Positions 24,171-36,710 of a DNA stretch of 64,000 nucleotides are shown one piece after another. The stretch is from Archegozetes longisetosus (taxonomy: Eukaryota > Arthropoda > Arachnida > Sarcoptiformes > Trhypochthoniidae), in the NCBI GenBank assembly GCA_018873245.2, contig JAEMBT020000009.1, forward strand, positions 14,999,794 through 15,063,793, written 5' to 3'. The position numbers and the translations under genes are program-made. Below the pieces are notes generated by a model. That model ran no database searches and was not told the DNA's origin. It saw nothing but the letters and a program-made list of their open reading frames with translations. Position 1 is the first letter of the stretch. Each line of letters starts with the position of its first letter.

Positions 24171-24839
24171 TAATAATCGTTTATTAGCTATAACAAAATA
24201 TCGTAAATTCAATCTCAATTTTATGCCAGAAATCAATTCGTTTTCACCTAGCAATTTTGGCTCATGTTGATTGAGCTTATGCTCATTTGCTTCTACTGGC
24301 TCCGTCACTGTTCTTTAGATAGCCTCTTCCATAAATTTGAAATGCATGTAACGTAAGTGCCTAATGTTTGGCTAATGTTTGACTGGTTAGAAAAGTATAG
24401 CATAAGTTTAATTCAACAAATCACTATTGAATTTGATCATTTTTAATACAAGTTTTGACCGATTCGTCGAATGTTGATTTGATCAAATGTCGGCATTGAT
24501 TTTTCAGAATTGCATTTCTGAACACTGTATTTGAAGAAATAAACCACAAAACCGGTTCCAACGAAAGAAACGAACAAAGCTTTTTGTGTTATTGTACTGC
24601 TCCGGACTAAAAGCTATAAATAGATAAGTTTTGACCAAACTTTATCATTATTATTATAACCGTATTCTAAATGTAAGAAAGTTTCTTATTTACACTCAAG
24701 CGATGTATGAACTGTGTGAAAGTCTTACACTTTCCTCTTTCTCATCTATATTGCATTACTTTATGAGCTCTGTTTGCAATAAATTGTATTAAATATTCAT
24801 TAAATAATCGATTTTCTTACAGTTTGTTACACTTGCTTA

Positions 24840-24978
24840 CAATTAAAACTCTCTAGTTTAGACATGAGCTCAAGTATTTTCAAAAATCAATCACAATTGG
24901 ATCATATTTGTTTATGAAATTTTAATGTCATTTTTAAATACGTCTCAAAGTGTATGTTTAGTTAAATAGGTTTTACTG
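24840..24978. mobile_element. Pogo-like MITE, about 122-bp class (139-bp copy)
   Basis: The right end is AATAGGTTTTACTG next to TA. The left end CAATTAAAACTCTCTAG is a worn inverted partner, also next to TA. The interior (TTCAAAAATCAATCAC) matches the 30092-30213 copy. Confidence 0.6.
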
Positions 24979-27900
24979 TATGAGATTAACATTGAATGAA
25001 AGTTTGAAAGAGCGAAAGTCTTAAGTATTACTAATACAATACCATTGCTGAGTCGTGAAGATTGAAGTTTATAGTATGCCTCTAAAAGCAAAAAAAGCTT
25101 TTATCAGACATGAAATAAGTTTGATTTGAACGTCAACTGTATCTTTTCATTGTATGCTGTTTATCATATGAAACTTCTATCACTTACAATTGCAGATAAA
25201 CCCCATTTAATTTTAAGCCCCAAATGATTCCATTAATGGTTGAGTTTGACTCGATATAAAAGAATTGACTTTATTTTTATTTTGCCCATTTATTATTGCA
25301 TCATATCTGATCTTTAGGTCAATATATGAACGTTCTAACAGTTGATGTGCGTGTAATCTACGAAAATATGCAGTATAAAACTATGGCTTCTGAAAAGTCC
25401 GTATGCATTGAAAGGTGATTTTTTTGTTGAAAGTTCATGTTTCACTTCACAGAGCTTTAAGATCTTGCTCAACAATCAAAAGTTCAATTTACGCTGATTT
25501 CTCTCATTCTCTATATGAAAGATCGAACAGAACTTTAGTTCTGATCTTCAAAAGAAAATAAGCTATAAATATACATTTTCCAGTAACAAGTTCAACATCA
25601 TTGGCTATTTTTAGACTGGGATAAAAGAATCAAATTTAGCCGACCTGAGGGCAAAATAAAGATAAAAATAAAAAAAATTTATGAATACTTAATGAACTAT
25701 CAATTTAGCACTAAATTTAGTCTTTGCCGGGGGATGGATTAAGTCAGGATTGATCTCTTAGGTTAGGTTAGAATTTTTGAAAATCAGGGTACTCTTATCC
25801 AATTTCAGCCAAAAATGTAAATAAGTGATTTTCAAAATAAAAAGATATAAATGTAGCTAGGTTTTTCGAAAAATAGCTCAGACAGACTTCAATTTTAGCT
25901 ATCTGCAGTCAAAACGATACCAAGCTTGACAAATTTCTAGGCCTTTCAGTTTACAATTACATAATTTATGACAAGTTTTTTCAAAGATCAAGACAACGAG
26001 TAAAAAATTCTTCTCAAACTTTGAAAAAATCGTCGCTTAAATCTAATAAGTCTAGGATTCTTCAGATTTCGAGAAGATTCAAAGCTGATCCCCCTGGAAT
26101 ATCTGACCTTGGTAAACACTGACTAACTCTGTTATTTAAGAACTTAAAATCTCCAACTATAAAATTTTTGAATCTATTTCATGAATAAAGCAATGGACGC
26201 ATGACTTGTTCACAAAACGATTATATAATTATCCAATAAATATAAAGAATAGTTCGATATAGCGTGCCGTGCGAAAATTTGAACTTTGTTTTAAAATTTA
26301 CGGAACAAATACAATGAAGGAGTTGTTGTGCAGAAAATTCAACATTTGCCTAGTAGTCACAAAACTTTGATAAAGCGCTTTTCATCTCAAGTCATCGGCG
26401 CTGAACATATTTCAATGAATTCTGTGCTACAGTTTATACAATTTGTCAAAATTGTATTCCCGGATGAGATGACTAAAAACTTGAAAATCTTTTCGCTATC
26501 ATGCAGATGAACTCTGAACAGTTTTCTACATTAAAGTAATTTGCTATGTTCTTAGTTTTTAAGATGTTTTCTGAGTTTCATAAGATTTGATTAGACAAAA
26601 CATTTTTACTAAATTTCCCAAATGTTTCAACAGTTTATTTTTTTACTAAATATCTAAATATGTTATGCGTTAATGTCAATTGGGATAAAGTATATTAAAT
26701 ATGAACAGAGATTAGACCAGAAGAGAAATTACTATTTATGAGCTATGCTTTTGTATTGCATCGATTCTAACGTTAATAAACTTTTGCGCAGAACAATCAA
26801 AAGAGTTTGACTGAACAAATTGGCAAAAGTAGTGTCAGGTACAATTTATGAATCGATTGGTTTGAATAGATTTGTAAAGTCAATTTTTGACAGATTTATA
26901 TTGATTATAGTGATTTACAGTTTAGTATATTTAACAATACATCTGTTCCTAAAATGAATATTTCTCTCTATTAATTACTTAATGAATAATTTGATGAATT
27001 GAAATATTAATCATTTATAAGCCTTAATGGATCTGATGGTGTGACCAAAATGTATCACTTCTGACATTGCTTCTCATTTGAGTAATGGCCAAAAAATTGA
27101 TTTGTCTATTTTTAGATTTCATTTTCTTAATTAATTGAGCGAATGTTACACAACTCAAAAGATCAGTTCATTTTTTTCTTGCTTTCAACCGTTACTTAGG
27201 AATCAAATCATTGCTAAGTCATGAATGATATTCAGCTTTGCATTTAAAGTAAAATCTGTCTAACTTTCGCACTTAGTTTAGTGGTTTTAAAAGTTAATAA
27301 CAATCAAGGAATGTTTATATAATGAAACTTTTATTGTTTTTTGAAAGACACTTAGATGCATGTCAAGCTTAGATAGGTTAGGTTAGACTAGGTTAGGTTA
27401 GACTAGGTTAGTTTAGGCTAGGTTAGATTAAGTTCTACTGTATAATCTAATGTTTGGATTCAAATGCCATCTCACCAAATTATTATTCAGATCATTCGGT
27501 GAAAGCTAAAATTGTCTAACTTATTGAGAGAGTAGTTTATAATAGATTTATCATAATTTTATTTTGCATTGAAGAATACAGTATTCTTACATCGATGTAG
27601 TATTCTAACTATGAGCTTCAGAACTCAACATATTAGACAATAATTTTCCACTCGTTTATCATGAAAATCTTGATTGTGATCTATAAAGAACATCTAACGT
27701 GTATTCGCCCTAATACTAAAATTAATATTATCGAAAGTTCAAAACCAACTCCTGACAAATGTGTATCAACTTTTCATTAACGGCTCATTTTGATTAATGG
27801 CTGTGGTAAAGATAAAGCTTCAAAATATTAAATATATGACGTTTTCAAGTTGATAGAATTTTAGCTTGAAAATTATCAGGACGAGATAAGTCGCTTTTTG

Positions 27901-29349
27901 TACTATCGGTCAAAAATGTTTGTCAAATAAAGCTTTTTGCGCCTTACATATTCAGGGATCACTTTGATATTTACGTAATCAACGTTTTGAAAGCTTTTAT
28001 AAACTTTAGTTTAGGTCTGACCTATGGTAAAACAAAATAATCAACTTTTGCATTAACCGTTATACTGATAAAGAGTTAATAAATTGTTTACATTCAACTT
28101 TTCTCAATTATTTATTTGGTGAATTTAAGTTACTTATGTTAAAGCTCAATACAAATTATAACACTTAAAGAGATTTAAAGATAAGTTTCACATTTCATGA
28201 TTCATATTAGAGATTATATTCATTAAAATAATATGACAAAATGATTTACTCAATCTTTCCCTTATTTGGTTTAATTCTGATTGGCTGTTTTTTATTGGCT
28301 GATTGGCTGATGGCTTTTACTGTTTTTTAAGCACATTTTGACATATACTTTTTTGGCCGATAGTACAAGATACAGACATTAGTTACTGATTTGCACGTCA
28401 GAAAATAAGCAATTAAAGGTTAAACAATCACTGGATAATGAATCTGGCTCTTACTTGCTTATTTTCTAGCCTAAAATCAATGACTAGTCTCTGACCTATA
28501 CAAAAAGTAAATCTGTCTCGATCTTAAAGTTATGAGTCAATTGTCATGAAATAAATGACCTATCCACTCAATTTGAATATACTCTTTCTATAATGAAATT
28601 TGACAGAATATCTTAAAGGGTAACTATAAAAATTGTTTTGATAATTGAAATTGGTCAAAATGAAAGTTCTCTGAAGATACTCTCCATTAGTCTAATTGTT
28701 TTTTGTTAATTAGACTAATTAAACGTATTTGTTGTAAGGCTGAAAGTTTTTATTTAAATTACTTTCTCAAAAGCTGAAGCAGTTCTTCAGAACTTGGATT
28801 CCATCCTCATTACTATAAGATCTTAATCACTTCGTGTATAACTAAGATGTGTATTCCTTAATGTGATTAACATATCGTTAGAGACGAAAAGTAGGTTTTA
28901 GTGAAGGACTCGGACATTAGTGACTTTTCTTAGATGAGAAAATAGGCAAATTAAAAGTCAAACTCATTTAGTCATTTATGGATTAACTTTAATTTTGTTA
29001 TGTGAAAAAGTGAATAATTCCTGGATCCTACTTGAAAACTGCTTTTTTCATCTATATTTTATGTATGAATCTTATGAGTCAGAGAACCTCAATATAATAA
29101 CTAAAATGATTTTCCTTTGAAAAAATGGCCAATTACGTTGAAGATAACCAAAGAATTATGTTCAGTAATATTGAATATGTTACTGAAACCTAAACCGTCT
29201 CACAACTAATTTGCATAGTATTAGAATCTGTTATCTCACTTGAATAAATTTCAAATAAATCAGATTTAGGTATCATATTAATATTAGCCTTTGAGAGCCT
29301 ACTATTTTAGAACTTAATTGAAATTTTTATATTCAATTCATACTTTAAA
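24979..29349. other. Non-coding stretch
   Basis: No gene is supported. It contains TTAGG tracts near 25758-25770 and 27373-27432 and a perfect 11-bp hairpin at about 28687-28719 (TTAGTCTAATT / AATTAGACTAA). A 60-codon frame at 26328-26510 is discussed under rejected items. Confidence 0.45.
27373..27432. repeat. Interstitial telomere-like (TTAGG)n tract
   Basis: TTAGG units alternate with GACTAGG variants over about 60 bp, giving a short higher-order pattern. Confidence 0.8.
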
Positions 29350-29721
29350 CTCATTCTCTCTAACTCAACAGTCATTTGGATACGACTGAAAATTTTCATC
29401 AAAAGTCTTATGACAAACGAATCGACTAATAAGGTATGCATTGATTTGATAAACTCTGCAATTTTTCAATATATTGCAAAGATCAAATACTAAAATAAAT
29501 GATGAACAATAGGTTTCACTTTAATCTCGAATCACAATCAAGAATTTAATCTCTGTAAGCATAGTGAAAACTGCAGAATCTATTCAAATCAGTGCATGTC
29601 ATACAAACACTTTAAATGTATTTTCAGTCAATAATAGGTTCGAACAATTTATTTGTAATAAGACTTTTGATGAAAACTTTCATTCGTATCCAAATGGTTT
29701 CATTGAGTTAGGGAAGAATCA
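29350..29721. mobile_element. Foldback element, nearly full palindrome
   Basis: The left half contains CATTTGGATACGACTGAAAA and then TTTTCATCAAAAGTCTTATG. The right half carries the inverted complement of the same text (ACTTTTGATGAAAA, then CGTATCCAAATG). Similarity between the halves continues inwards (TGCATTGATTTGATAAACTC against TGCACTGATTTGAATAGATT on the opposite strand), so each arm is well over 100 bp. There is no coding capacity. Boundaries are approximate. Confidence 0.75.
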
Positions 29722-30091
29722 GTGATAGAATTTAAAAAATATATTTTATTTATCGAATATACAAAGTCGTAATTCTATGGATGAGATACATCTGAAAATA
29801 GTTAATATATCTTACTATAAATAGTTTCTCTATTAAAATCAAGTTCAGTTGAATAGCTTTTTTGATGTTTGATAAACAAAATCAAAGAGAATCACTTATA
29901 GAATATATTGAACAAAAATTGCATCACTCGCTAGTTTGAAGAATTGCTTTTCGCCAAATGTTTTGCTGGGAGATGAGTTTGAATGCAATTTTACAAATCA
30001 TCCTTTGGGTCGATTACTTATGTTTCAAACTCACGTCTTTCAGACACTCTTCTTATCAAACATATACTCTATTGAAAATTGACTTAAGATG

Positions 30092-30213
30092 CAGTAAAAC
30101 ATCTTTAAGTTGAATATGTAGTTAAGTAGTTCTTAAAAAATCAATAATCACTGCGCTGTGTCTTTCTATACAATTTTATATAAATACGTATCAAAGTTAT
30201 AGAGGTTTTACTG
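30092..30213. mobile_element. Pogo-like MITE, 122-bp reference copy
   Basis: Left end CAGTAAAACATCTTTAAGTT, right end AACTTTGATACG in complement followed by GAGGTTTTACTG: an inverted pair with TA on the right. Related copies are at 5483, 13167 and 24840. It has no frame of its own. Confidence 0.75.
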
Positions 30214-33200
30214 TAAGTATTTATCTGTAAGGCACTATTTTATACACAACAGACTTGAGAAATTGGCTCATTCTCAGAGTCTGAAAGAAGTTATACTTAG
30301 CCTAACCTAATCTCCATTGGGTTCAATTGAAAGATAATGTTGAACAAAAACATTAATTGCCTTAATTAGTATTAAATAAGTTAAATAAAAGGCTCAAATG
30401 CACTTTAATTGAAAATTATTTCTTATTTAGACTCACACGAGATGATTGAGTTTTGAAAGTCAGCTTTCTAGTAAATGTTTTTTATCTTCTATAGAAGACT
30501 AATTTGACATTCAGTGGAGTCTACCTGTAGAGCATTTATGTATTTGACACCTAAATACATGTGCTTTAAGTTTCTGCTTTGTTTTGTTGCTGTCAAGTAT
30601 TATAAGTTTGAGTAGATTTCAACAATTCTAAATTATTATTTCTTATTGAATCAATCGAGTAATCAATAACTTTCAGTTTGCAAAAGGTCACGAATTTGTT
30701 AGGTTTGAATAAAACTAGGTCTGAAACTGAAGGTTAAAATTTCATTCTTTGGTCGTCTCTTTAGAATTTGTTATCCAGGTTTCACTCTATCAGCGGATGA
30801 CATCGCTAGGCATAAATTGAAATATCCATATTTATTACCCTGATTCTAATTTGTGGTTGCACCCTTTTTAGGGCGTCCTTAAAATACAGCTCACGAGGGC
30901 ATGAATTCATTCTTGCAATTAAGAGAAATTAGAAAGACACCGATCACTATTGTAAGAGTATAGACTCAAACTCGCAGATTCAAGCCCACATGGGCCAGGT
31001 ACTTTTTTCTTCCAAATACCAATTTTACAGCGCCTTTTAATTGTATGAGAGCTAATTTCAACCTAATCTTAAGTAATGTTGATCTTAAGATCTTTCAGTA
31101 TTAAATACAATGCTTGTCAATCAAAATCAGTACAAAGGTAGCTTATAGTGAAAGTTTTATTCTTGATCAATACCGATATTCTATTTGAAAAGAGCTTACT
31201 TTCAAAATAAGTTTTGAGTATCTGTTTGTACTTCTATGAAAATGACAAGAATTTAATGAAATTTTTTTCCTTACATTTTGCGCAATACTTTGAATTATAT
31301 AAAAATTTGCTGATTTATATAATAATTTGCTTATTCGCATGAAAGGCATAATGCCTCATGAATAAAATTCTGGACTCAGTTTGACCTTTGAGCGGAATGC
31401 ACAAATAGTATACACATAAAAGATTAAGTTGGATTGGGTTAGTAGTCATCTGTATAATTATTAAAAAGCAATTACTGTCAACATAACAATTAAATAATAG
31501 CTTTGAATCACTTTGTGAAGGCATTGTACTGGTACATGTACAATTTTATAATTTGCGCTTAGACAAATCGAAATAGTTTATTCTCGATTAATTTGTTTGT
31601 GAAAATGTGCCCAAAATAGAGTATATTTTATTCTATACAAGTATTTGAATGGAAGGGACGTAAAAATAATGACCTACAAGAAAGTAATGTTTGACTAAGA
31701 TAACAGCTTCACACCGAAAATGTGCAAAAAATATCAATCTACCCAACAATATGTTTCACGTGTACTATGAGTGTACATACGATGGATTCCTTTCGGTTGC
31801 ATACTAAGTCAAATTATACTGAAATATATCGTAATTTGATTAAAAAACACTAGTTTCAACAAAGTGTTTAATAAAAAATTTATGAACCGGTAAACTTAGT
31901 CTTGAACTTTACTCGTGAGGCATTATCTAAAAAAGAGAACTGCAAACATGACGAATATTTAAAAGATTTACAGGTTTGTCGTAATAGCCATTACTTGATT
32001 ATAACCCGAAGCCAGCTGAAAGTCGTTCAAATTTATTTGCAGACCGTTCTATATAAGAGTCAAATATCTACTATTCCTACCACTTTCACTTGTTATATTA
32101 TCATAAGCTCGGTTCTGGATCATTCCTTCGAACATTTCCTAAATATTTCGTTACTAAATATACTTTTTACTAATGCAGCAAAAGTTAATTGAGTCTAATT
32201 TAAAAAAACTCAAATCACTTAATGACAGCTATTGAGAGCTAATTGTTACCGAGACACCACCACAAGAAATAAAGCGAATCAATTTGACAACAAATAACAT
32301 TAGATTGTTTGAAACGGTCAGTATAGCTGTCAACTGGTAAATGAGTGACATGATATTGTAATAAATGTGACTCATGAGTACACTTACTAAATAAATAAAA
32401 CTAAAACTAAACAACAGTTGGGGTCCAATGTACTTTACACCAATTCTACTCTTCCTATAATCTACAGGAGATCTAAGCCCAAAATCTTGCTCTGTGATTA
32501 TTTGATATTTTGCGACCTTTATATTTCTTATTTCTTAGTCTTCATTTCCGAACTCGCAGTCTATGAGATTGGCTGAAATGTCAGTTAAAGCAGAGCATAT
32601 ATACCGAATTAGAAGATAGAAACATTGTTACAATACTTTTAGGGATGTTTGTTTATCTAACTTTTGATTAAAATCAAACTTTGCTATTTCACCAGAACAC
32701 TTAATAATCCTTAATAGCTATCACAAGTCATCGCATCCTTTCTATTAGATCATAATGTAGAGGATATTAAAAAACTTATAGATTGTTCGTTGTAGCCTAA
32801 GCTAATTAGAAGTCACATTTGATAACAAATTTACGTGCATTACAGTTAGGTCGATATAGCAATGGACTTCTTTGTTGCTATCAACGACCGTTAAGTTTTC
32901 AAGTGTACAAATAACAAAAATTTAGATCAATATAAACAAAAAGAAAAACGCATTAGAATTATGTTAGGATTTATTCAAAGCTTATAAAAGCTGTAATAAT
33001 CGACTATATTTTCGACGCTAAACACTCATCGGTATTATTATTCTGCTGTTAATTAAGGTTCTGAATATTTGATTTATTATTTATTATGCATCAATTTAAC
33101 GTCTTTACTATTTGGCAGAACACAACTGACTGACTACTGATCGTACATAAAACTTGATGGAATGTTTGAGCGATCTCGAAATGCGTCATGAATTGCTTTA

Positions 33201-35182
33201 TTATGTTTTAGTGTAATGACTATAATAGAGAAAACCATTCTCAACATTATAGACTTGTTGGCCATTATGTTCAACTTTCATCTGTATCAAATCATAATCA
33301 TTATTAAAGGCACGCATTTAAAAGCAATTTCAACAGAAATACAATGACGCTTTTGAATGAGTTGAACAATAGGCCTGTTTCTAATCGCACATTAGATTCC
33401 TTGAATAGTTCAGTGAAGCCAAAACTAGAATTACTATAGAGTATACCACATTTGAGCCAATTTTCACGAAATTATTGCTCAATTTAATTCAAAACTAACA
33501 CATCTTTCAGTCCATCAATAATTCATTTTTACCGCTTATAGAATTTTAAATTTAACCTTATTTTAAGAAATTCATTTGAACAACAAATATTTATACTTTT
33601 ATAAATATAAGCCCACTCTTGAAATTTGCATATATAGAGTTACTAAGCCAGAAAATTTCGACTGGGTGTGCATTCATTCCATTCAGCTTGATTAAGTTCT
33701 GATTTAAACTTATTGTGAAAATTCAGCTTGATTCACTTCTGATTAAAACCTACTGTGTCTTAGTTTTAAATTTGAATTATCAATTATTTTTACTTCATTT
33801 TCGTAATTATAACAAATTTGAAAAAATTCAAATTCAATAATATACTATTGTTGCTAAAATTCATTTTTGCAGATGTTCTTAAGGGACAATTCGACGACAA
33901 ATTTATATAAGTTTAACTCTAAATCATTAAAAATTCCAAAACAACTAACAGGACTCGAAGTCTAATAGATATACAGAAATTACTGATGAAGATTCACGTA
34001 TCCATCAATAATGATTGGAATTAGATGCTGTATAGATTTATCCTGAATGATTTAAGAATTCTTAGCAACTTTCAAAAAGTTTTTCGCTCAATTTTTAAAT
34101 TATTCAACCTGCTGAACATTTTGAGAAATTGTTGCGTTTGCTGTACTAGTCGAAAACAATGAAAAGGAAACAATAGAACAATTCGTTGATACAACAGCCC
34201 TGAAACTGGTGTTTCAAGCAATTTACAAGCTCTGAGCAAATCTTCTTGAGTATCATAGAATAATAACTACAACTATTGAACCAAATTAGCAGTTGCTTTT
34301 ATTAAATATAAATTATTAACAAGATCTTTATCATAATTAGAATTTTGTGCAGATCTTTAGTAACAACTCTTTATGTGAGTAGCAGAGCAAGAATGTAACA
34401 TCAGAGCTTAGAGCATGCTTCGTATGCTTGTAAGACTATGACCTTTTGTGAACTTAAGATCAGGATTAGCTCATTCTTCGCTGATATGCATGTGACAGAC
34501 TAATAACATTAAACAATAAAAGTGAGCAATTTTTAATTTATTCAATAGAAGACTTGAACTATTTTGATCTGCAAAGGGACTTAATCAAATATTGTTAATT
34601 GGCTTAATATTTTTCAATAACAAAACCTTGTTTGCATTCAGTTTAAGTCAATAACTATTACGTTAAGACAATAATGCGATCAATGTAAATCTAAACTGTT
34701 AATAGTTACCGAAAGGTAGTGTCTGGTAGATTTTCAAGCCTTGAAATACCGAAGCTTGAAAATTTGTTATAATAAATTGATGCGAGTCTAAAATATATCA
34801 AATATGCCTAATTAGAAATCACATCCTCTTTAGGAATCAAAGCTGAGCTATATCTTAACCATTAATTATAAGCACTTTTTAAAGTAAGAAATTATTTTAA
34901 ATCAATTTCTATACAGAGAGAAATTTGAAGAATAATTGAAATATTCAATTGTTAAAAGTTACTGAGGCTTATGCGAGAAATCTAGCATTTATTATTAGTA
35001 ACTTTACGCGCTGAGATTTAATAACCGTTGATAGCAACCAGAAGTGATGTGTTGCGATGGCATCATTTCCGTCAGACCATACCTTCAGACGTTAACAAAC
35101 TTATAGAATATTCAATATAGTAATGAAAGAAAGTTAAAAGCCAAATTTGGGAAAAGATTGATGTGCACACGTGGAGGTTAAC

Positions 35183-35257
35183 ATGGCAAAGATATTTTTA
35201 TTGTTACTATCGTGTATTGTTAAGTATTCAAATGTAAATGGTCCTTCTTATAGCTGA
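35183..35257 (+). CDS. Possible signal-peptide mini-ORF or first exon
   Basis: A 24-residue frame starts MAKIFLLLLSCIVKYSNVNG and then stops. It has a basic residue, a hydrophobic Leu-rich core and small residues near the end, as a secretory signal does. A GTAAAT donor-like sequence follows the Asn codon at 35232-35234, so this might be a signal-peptide exon of a secreted protein. No following exon could be recognised. In AT-rich DNA such hydrophobic mini-frames also arise by chance, so the call is weak. Confidence 0.2.
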   Translation: MAKIFLLLLSCIVKYSNVNGPSYS

Positions 35258-36454
35258 ACAGACTTTATAATAAAGTCGCTCATTTCTAAAAGTTATGCTG
35301 AGAAATGACTTTTAAAAATGTCATTTGAAGTGTATTCGCTTTTAGTTGCTTTTACTCTAATTGAATTTTTATATAATAAGTATATGTTAGTAGTTACTAC
35401 GTTCATATTCATTAGTAGATCTGAGCGAAACTTATAGCAAATATATGAATAAGTAAAAAACTTAAAATCGCTGCTCATTAACTTAGTTTATTAGTGTAGA
35501 ACTTCTTTCATATTCATATTACTCTTATTTCTTCCGTCTTTTCAATTGGTTGAATAACTTTCAAAACTATCTGTGCGTCAAATTGCCATTTTATAAAAGG
35601 TAATCTTTACTTTAAAGACAAGGTTTTTCAATGTATTTAATAATCTCATAGTAAAGCCCATACCTCTTATACTCAGCTGCGACTAAAATCCCTGAAAATT
35701 CGGTCAAATCGGGAAGAAAATAGTATAATTTCGGAAGTTTTACGAAACACATTTTAAGACTTTTTGGCACTTTTATGGTTTGAAATATTTGATTTTAGAT
35801 AATCTAATTAATTTACTCAAAATTGGCACTTTTCACTCATTTGTTACACTTCAAAAGGCAATTATTAACAGACAATATAAGAATTAATTCGTTCAAATTT
35901 TTGGTCAAATTTTCAGAAAAATCTTTGAAAGACTTTCTGAAAAAATTCTAAATCTTAAATTATCTGTTAATAAAAGTTGATAATCGAAATAGATTGAATT
36001 CTTAGTGGAAAAGTTCATAAATTGGAACAAATAGGATAAAATCCCAGAAATATTGAAGTTTTAGAATCTGTGAAACTTCAATTTAATCTCATATTAGTAT
36101 TATTTGACATGTCTTTTGTTTCCGATAAAGCGTCAGCACTGCTCTGAGTGAATGGTCGAACTTAAGAAATATTTTAGAGTAGGTCTTATTACTTGATAGT
36201 ATAGGTCAATCAATTTGATAAGTTGTTTGCGTTAGAATGCATTAATATATAAATAGATGGTATCCGAAGAGTTTAATGTCGAATCGTTCATCTGAGCCAC
36301 AACGCAAACAAAAAATAAGCTTCCCATTAATTTCTCAATCAATATGATTCATGTGATGTAACTGAAAACTCGATATTTCAGAATAGAAAAGCTGTGTAGG
36401 AGTTCAAGTGTTTGTTGTCTCATCTTTGTATTCTATTAGTGTGTGATGTGGTAT

Positions 36455-36710
36455 AAGGTTAGGTTAAGTTGGGTTAGGTTACGTTAGGTTGATTTAGGTT
36501 ACGTTAGGTTAGGTTACGTTAGGTTAATTTAGGTTACGTTAGGTTAATTTAGGTTACGTTAGGTTAGGTTACGTTAGGTTAATTTAGGTTACGTTAGGTT
36601 AATTTAGGTTACGTTAGGTTAGGTTACGTTAGGTTAATTTAGGTTACGTTAGGTTAATTTAGGTTAATTTAGGTTAGGTTAGGTTAATTTAGGTCACATT
36701 AGGTTAGATT
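36455..36710. repeat. Largest telomere-like array, TTAGG/TTACG higher-order repeat
   Basis: About 255 bp of TTAGG units interleaved with TTACG and AATTTAGG variants. Blocks of TTAGGTTACG and TTAGGTTAATTTAGG recur several times, so the array has a higher-order period of roughly 20-35 bp rather than a pure pentamer. This argues for local unequal exchange after the initial insertion. Confidence 0.9.

Larger units (their letters stand above)
29722..36454. other. Non-coding stretch with scattered small repeats
   Basis: It holds one clear MITE (30092-30213), a copy each of a dispersed 45-bp repeat at 32865-32907 and 35019-35048, and a small inverted pair at about 35866-35974 (TTATTAACAGACAATATAAG and its inverted partner). 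A 25-codon frame with a signal-peptide-like start occurs at 35183. No convincing gene. Confidence 0.45.

Noticed and set aside
26328..26510. 60-codon frame with a faint RhoGAP-like look (QHLPSSHKTLIKRF)
   Set aside because: Only a few residues agree with the LP..H..TL...L..H pattern. The conserved N-x-M and FGPTL blocks are missing, so chance is more likely.
30840..31010. Possible second tRNA-like B box (GCAGATTCAAGCCC)
   Set aside because: No A box at the right distance and no foldable cloverleaf; a single B-box match is weak evidence.
31902..32192. 96-codon plus-strand frame
   Set aside because: AT-driven composition and no motif. Frames of this length are expected by chance in 64 kb.
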